Positions 59,606 through 64,000 of a DNA stretch of 64,000 nt are shown in pieces. The DNA is from Phycomyces nitens (lineage: Eukaryota > Mucoromycota > Mucoromycetes > Mucorales > Phycomycetaceae). The translations under genes were made by a program, and so were the position numbers. Position 1 is the first letter of the stretch. Every line of letters begins with the position of its first letter. The stretch lies in the NCBI GenBank assembly GCA_022702545.1, contig JAHRBC010000005.1:3906001-3970000 (forward strand), written 5' to 3'. Under the pieces are notes generated by a model. It saw only the letters and a program-made list of their open reading frames with translations, was not told where the DNA came from and did no database searches.

Positions 59606-60732
59606 ATGGTCCTGTACTTTAAGAGCAATGGTAAAAACCATACATACATATATATATACATGTATACTTTAATTACAAGAATCCAAATTGCATTAATGAA
59701 TTAATTTAATAATTGACATGCTAATTTTTTAAAAAAATCTAAATTCATTAATCATAGTCGTCGACCCTCCTGTCACTATTTACATGGGCAGAGACAAGTT
59801 TGAAAGTAATTTACAAACATGAAAAAAAAATTGAGCATCTTTTAACCTTTTTTCTACAGATGAAGACTTGATCAAGTATGGATTTCCAGAGGATGTGTGG
59901 TATGTATTTTTTTAAAGGCAAAAATGCCACTTTATATTTTCAACTTTTTTTTTAATAAAAATGATGTACATTAAGACTTATTATCTTGCAGGGTAAGACT
60001 TATAAATAATAATACTGGATTCTTAGAGAGGATCCTGACCCTGCTTTTAGTTTCACGTCGACAAACTCTCGAGTGCACACGTCTATGTCCGTCTCCAGCC
60101 CGGACAGACATGGCTCGATATCCCCGAGGCTGTTGTGGAAGACTGTGCTCAGCTCGTAAAGGCCAACAGTATTGAGGGTTGGTGTCTTTTGGATGTATTT
60201 TTTTTTGCAATGGGATGTGTTGATTAATTGAGAGTATAGGTAACAAGAAGAACAATGTTACCATTATTTATACGCCCTGGGATAATCTGAAAAAGACACC
60301 TGGCATGGAGACTGGTCAGGTCACCTTCTTCAACCACAAAAAGGTAGACTTGTAACCATGGAAACAAATAATTGACTGTTGGCTAGGTTAAGCGTGTTAT
60401 TGTCCATGAGAGGATCAATGCGATTGTGAATCGATTGAACAAGACAAAAGAGGAACGTCAGGCTGATCTCATGGAAGAAAAGATCCAGAGAGACAAGATT
60501 GACAGAAAGGCAGCACGCGAAGAAGAGTTCAAAGAGGTTTGTTACCAAATGGCTCAACAGATCCAAACTAATCTACAAAAAAAAAACTTGCTAGAATGAG
60601 AGAGTTCGCCTGTTGGCCCTTGAGAACCGAAAGGCACAACAGGAGATTTCTGATCTGTTTGACCAAGGAAACATGCGTAGTAATCAGAGACCTGCTAATG
60701 GGTCTGATGATTCAGACGATGATTTTATGTAA
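59606..60732 (+). CDS. CCDC25/Jlp2-family protein (NFACT-R domain)
   Basis: A many-exon gene. Exons give [78 protein letters not shown] with [33 protein letters not shown]; and a Glu/Lys/Arg helix ending in SDDSDDDFM. This is the NFACT-R-like family of human CCDC25 and yeast Jlp2. Human CCDC25 is reported as a DNA-sensing membrane protein; the fungal role is not established. The W of EDVWFHVDK requires a single G at 59992 between two introns, a 1-nt micro-exon. The start context is TCATGG. Confidence 0.92.
59992..59992 (+). other. Predicted 1-nt micro-exon of CCDC25 homologue
   Basis: The upstream exon ends GAT GTG TG before GTATGT at 59900. The sequence CTTGCAG|G|GTAAGA follows at 59985-59998, and the next exon begins TTT CAC GTC at 60051. 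TG plus G plus TTT gives Trp-Phe, restoring the family motif [14 protein letters not shown]. Other acceptor choices give a stop or the wrong frame. The only alternative is a GT two codons earlier (GAT|GTGTGG), which would delete Val-Trp. Confidence 0.6.
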
Positions 60733-61248
60733 AGACCAATAAATGGAATTGACGTAAATTGCAATCTAGAGCCATTTGCTAGTCTGTTAAAGTAGGCTTT
60801 GATCTATATAAAGAAATGAAATCATATCAGAATATTGGGACCACTTGTCATTTGGATTTTATGAGGTCAAGATTGCGTACCTTGGATTATAAAACTTGGT
60901 CAAAATCGACCATCTTTTTTTTACTTTTTACTTTTGGCATAATGATTTGCGTTGGTTGAAATCGAATTGATATCGTGGAAAATATAGTAACCATCCAATA
61001 GAAATCTATATGCCTTGTTCCTAAATCAATAAATTTGCGTCTACAACAAAATACAGGCTATGGTCCAAACGTGCTTCTTACCAACGTCTTTTATGCTTAC
61101 AAACAACCAAAGGGCAACGGTTGTCTTACTTGTGACGTATTAAAAGATAGAAAAAGGCACCAAAAGTAGTCACAGAGGTACACTTATAGTCCTTGGTCGC
61201 TTTGCAACCATCCTCTTTTTCTTCTTCTTTTTCTTCTCTTATTCAATC
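60733..61248. other. Spacer upstream of Mpv17-family gene
   Basis: Contains a TGACGTAT (CRE-like) word at about 61133-61140 and a pyrimidine-rich leader (61210-61240). No gene. Confidence 0.45.
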
Positions 61249-62145
61249 ATGCAGTCACTGAGGACCTTTCGCGACTTTTACAACAGATCCTACGACAAGC
61301 GGCCAATTCTTACCCTCTGCGTGACAAATGGTATCCTCGGAGCACTCAGCGATACACTAGCCCAGGGTATAACACATTATGACTATCACGTCAAAAAGAA
61401 GGAGGGTCTGAGGGCACTGGCTGCCAGCAATGATCATACCCACAGACTCCACCTGGATGACAGGTTACCCAATAGTCTGCAGCAGGACGAGCTTTTCTGC
61501 AATCCTCCACCTAGTTGGGAACCCTCTCGAACTCTTCGATTTGCAGTATACAACTTTAGCGTCGCACCACTCGTCGGAAAATGGTTCATGTTCCTCGACA
61601 AGTTCTTTCCCATGCCAGTATTAGCAGCCTCTGCATCTAAAGCAGTCCAAAAGACCATTGGCAGGCAAAAGGACATTGCAGCCTTAAAACGCATGGTAAG
61701 TTTTTTTTTTCATTCTGCGAGCCAGAAAAACAGCAAAAACGCATATAGATATGTGGGATACCATCCAGCGGACTATGCTAATTAAGAATCTTATTAGGTT
61801 ACAGACCAAGTGCTTTTTGCACCCGCCGGTCTCACCATGTTCTTTACTATCATGGGCTTCATAGAGACCAAAAAGTGGGAGGGTGTCCAGGAGAAGTTTA
61901 GGGATGCATTCTTACCTGCCCTTGCAATGAACTACAAGGTCTGGCCTGTTGTTCAGTTGATCAACTTCAAGGTGATGCCCCTTCAGTATCGTCTACCCTT
62001 TGTGAGCAGTCTGGGAATCATCTGGAATGCGTATCTGAGCTGGATCAACAATGCCTCAAAGCAAAAAGAGTACACTCTAGAGCATGTTATTGTAGACGAT
62101 GGCGAAACCAAAGTAAATCCACCCATTGAAATACAGGCACCCTAG
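61249..62145 (+). CDS. Mpv17/PMP22-family membrane protein
   Basis: Two exons (61249-61695 and 61798-62145), 264 aa. The Mpv17/PMP22 hallmarks are GILGALSDTLAQGI near the start, RTLRFAVYNFSVAPLVGKWF, DQVLFAPAGLTMFF, then FLPALAMNYKVWPVVQLINF and LPFVSSLGIIWNAYLSWINN. Four membrane segments are predicted. Members sit in the inner mitochondrial membrane (Mpv17, Sym1) or the peroxisome (PMP22). The 40-residue insertion of polar sequence between helices 1 and 2 (HTHRLHLDDRLPNSLQQDEL) is longer than in Sym1. No cleavable presequence stands out. Confidence 0.92.
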
Positions 62146-62334
62146 ACACACCAGTAGATATAGTATTGACTCTAGAATATTATTACTATTATTATTAAAA
62201 AGCTATACCCTCTTTTTACCACACCTTTAAACCATTTTTTTAATGCATCAAGAGTTTACATAGTGATAATAAGCAAATGATGATGACTCGATATCCTAAA
62301 TATCTATAGCCAGAAACTAAAGCTCTTTGGCTTG

Positions 62335-63765
62335 CTACTCCAATAGCACTCGGGCTGGGAGCAATACGGTCTCGTCCTCATCGATAAAGAGAGGGCTGAG
62401 GACACATTTGACCTTTGTTTGGTCTTGATGGTGGTCGCCTACGACAACCATGATCTCACTGTCATAATTAACTCCCACTGCAATTGGCTGTACAGATACA
62501 TCGGCGTCTCCGCCATGGATATCCAAGGATAACGCAGTGCACAAGTCCATTATGTCGGCCCAGAGACTTCCAGTAGTAATGGGCTTGGACTGATCAGACA
62601 TCTTTAGGACCTCATGGAGCATTCCACTCAGTCTTTCGGTAGTCTGGTTCTGCATCTGATCCAGATACTCCTTTGTGGCCATGTTCAGTGAGAGCGATTG
62701 GACAGTCTGGCGACGATACCATTTGGCAAAGTTGGAACCAAGTGTGCTATGGAACCGCCTAAGCTGATCAGAGTAGGCTGTGTTAAGCAGTTGCTGGTTT
62801 TCTGTGCCAAATGGAAGTGCAACCAGGTACGACTCTGCAATGAGAGTAAACAGAGACTGCTCAAATGTAGTCTGCCAGTCCTTTTCTACATTTTCCTTGA
62901 CAAAGCGTGCCAAAAGATGGGCTAATCTGGACAGACGCTGGGCAAGAGTGCGGGCATTGATGATGGGCGGACCTTCATGGTGGCCAGAGTTATCGTACTC
63001 CTCTGACTCTGGCCTGACCTTTAGGTCATAAGAAAGATGGAGTGCCTTGCCATATAGCTCTTCGTCACACCCTGTCAATGACCGAAGGTTCTCAATAACC
63101 TCGGCCTGATGCTTCTTTGTCTCTTCCAGACGTCTCATCTGGACCTGAAGTCTTTCGTTTTCCTCAATCAAGTCTGTGTATGACTTTCCAGGCAATGAAG
63201 CTGCAAAGCTTGGCTGAGGTTGAGGAGGTGCAGAAATATCATCACTCATCAATCGATGATCTTGATCATCATCGTCATCGTTATTGCTTGTTTCACTGCA
63301 ATTAAACTCGGCCACAGAATGAGGACCATCATCTCCAAAGTCAGCATGATTAGATTGAGATCTCTTGTCATCTTCATCCATCTCTGTAGTGCTTCTATTG
63401 TCATTAAGACTGCTGCCATCATGATTCCGGATGTTCGGATGAGAATTGGCTATAGCTATACTAAGTTGGAGACTGTCTCGACTGTTTCTCTCTAATAACG
63501 ATTGCTCGTCATCTGTGTGTCCATCGGCTGTTAATGGACCAAAGCTGACAACGCTTGGAGTACCACCAAGGCCACTAATGACCGACTCTTGGTCATCAAC
63601 AGTTGCTGCAACACTCCAGCTGTCTGTGTCTCTGGATCGGGATGCATCGAGAGAGTCGATTAAGTCTGTCTTTCGCATATATGAGCGGGACTGCAATCCA
63701 TCTGGAAAACTGCGATGAAATATCCCATCCCTATCGCTTCCTTCGTATGAAGATACTGAACTCAT
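62335..63765 (-). CDS. Hypothetical Ser/Asp-rich protein with coiled coil
   Basis: A single exon, 476 aa. The first 190 residues are disordered and rich in Ser, Asp and Asn, with many potential phosphosites (e.g. NNDDDDDQDHRLMSDD). A coiled coil follows (SYTDLIEENERLQVQMRRLE). The C-terminal 250 residues look globular and helical, with ARTLAQRLSRLAHLLARFVK, FAKWYRRQTVQSLSLNMATK and a final beta-rich part (VNYDSEIMVVVGDHHQD). I do not recognise the family. Length and composition argue for a genuine gene. Upstream, 63780-63840 carries a TGGTAATGG repeat in the probable leader. Confidence 0.75.
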   Translation of the reverse strand: MSSVSSYEGSDRDGIFHRSFPDGLQSRSYMRKTDLIDSLDASRSRDTDSWSVAATVDDQESVISGLGGTPSVVSFGPLTADGHTDDEQSLLERNSRDSLQLSIAIANSHPNIRNHDGSSLNDNRSTTEMDEDDKRSQSNHADFGDDGPHSVAEFNCSETSNNDDDDDQDHRLMSDDISAPPQPQPSFAASLPGKSYTDLIEENERLQVQMRRLEETKKHQAEVIENLRSLTGCDEELYGKALHLSYDLKVRPESEEYDNSGHHEGPPIINARTLAQRLSRLAHLLARFVKENVEKDWQTTFEQSLFTLIAESYLVALPFGTENQQLLNTAYSDQLRRFHSTLGSNFAKWYRRQTVQSLSLNMATKEYLDQMQNQTTERLSGMLHEVLKMSDQSKPITTGSLWADIMDLCTALSLDIHGGDADVSVQPIAVGVNYDSEIMVVVGDHHQDQTKVKCVLSPLFIDEDETVLLPARVLLE

Positions 63766-64000
63766 GTGTCAATGTGTTTTGAAAGAGGTAATAGATTGGT
63801 ATGAGCACAATGGCAATGGTAATGGTAATGGCAAATAAAATAGAATAAAAAAACTATCTGCACTTTTACCTTTCTTTTGTACCTGTACTTGTGACGCAAG
63901 CTTTGCGGTGTTCAAAAGTCTCGATACGTTAAGATTGATGAACGTCTTTAAGAACGTTTATTTCTTTCCCTAGTCCTTTTCTCTCCATCTTTCTTCTTTT
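63766..64000. other. Upstream region of the last gene
   Basis: Contains short repeats (GGTAATGGTAATGG near 63812-63832) and a TTGTGACGCAAG word near 63889, CRE-like in its TGACG core. No start of another gene is visible before the window ends. Confidence 0.4.

Overview
The window is nuclear DNA of a fungus, most likely an early-diverging one (Mucoromycota, Mucorales-like). The support is the gene content (KEX1, RIM15, HIS2, TSC13, NMD3, an Inn1/Fic1-like C2 protein), short frequent introns of about 45-100 bp, AT-rich microsatellite-laden spacers, and lineage-type features such as a MiT/TFE-like bHLH protein, MATH-BTB-BACK proteins and degraded Tc1-type transposons. There are no bacterial-style operons. 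Genes are split by introns and lie on both strands, so coordinates below span introns unless exons are given. Splice sites were read by eye from GT/GC-AG signals, frame and protein-family conservation.

Layout. 0-6.4 kb: a tail-anchored coiled-coil protein with a dynein-adaptor CC1-box, KEX1 carboxypeptidase, and an orphan protein. 6.4-11.8 kb: an accessory-like region with AT-rich spacer, a broken Tc1-type transposase, a three-copy 20-bp tandem repeat, a complete MITE with 27-bp perfect inverted ends and TA duplications, an orphan nuclear-looking ORF, and a decayed fragment of the methionine aminopeptidase zinc finger. 11.8-21.2 kb: ASCC1-like, a bHLH factor, NMD3, an IZH3/PAQR receptor and a BRD7/9-type bromodomain protein. 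21.4-30.2 kb: one very large RIM15 kinase gene (about 2783 codons). 30.9-41.4 kb: YRB1, an Inn1/Fic1-like protein, carnitine acetyltransferase, TSC13, an orphan, and ornithine decarboxylase antizyme. 43-53.5 kb: an orphan, decayed fragments, an MFS sugar transporter, HIS2 and DAHP synthase. 53.6-58.2 kb: two tandem MATH-BTB-BACK genes. 58.8-64 kb: RRP17, CCDC25, an Mpv17/PMP22 protein and a Ser/Asp-rich orphan.

Most genes are housekeeping and not functionally clustered. Loose themes are ribosome biogenesis and export (NMD3, RRP17, YRB1), nutrient and polyamine control (RIM15, antizyme, HIS2, DAHP synthase) and membrane lipid or receptor functions (TSC13, PAQR, Mpv17).

The most notable signals are: (1) a tail-anchored protein with a textbook CC1-box, a candidate fungal dynein adaptor; (2) micro-exons of 1, 4 and 10 nt needed to keep conserved proteins in frame; (3) recurrent GC-AG introns with GCAAGT donors; (4) an antizyme gene whose 5' exons change frame by +1. 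No CRISPR array, rRNA or convincing tRNA was seen.
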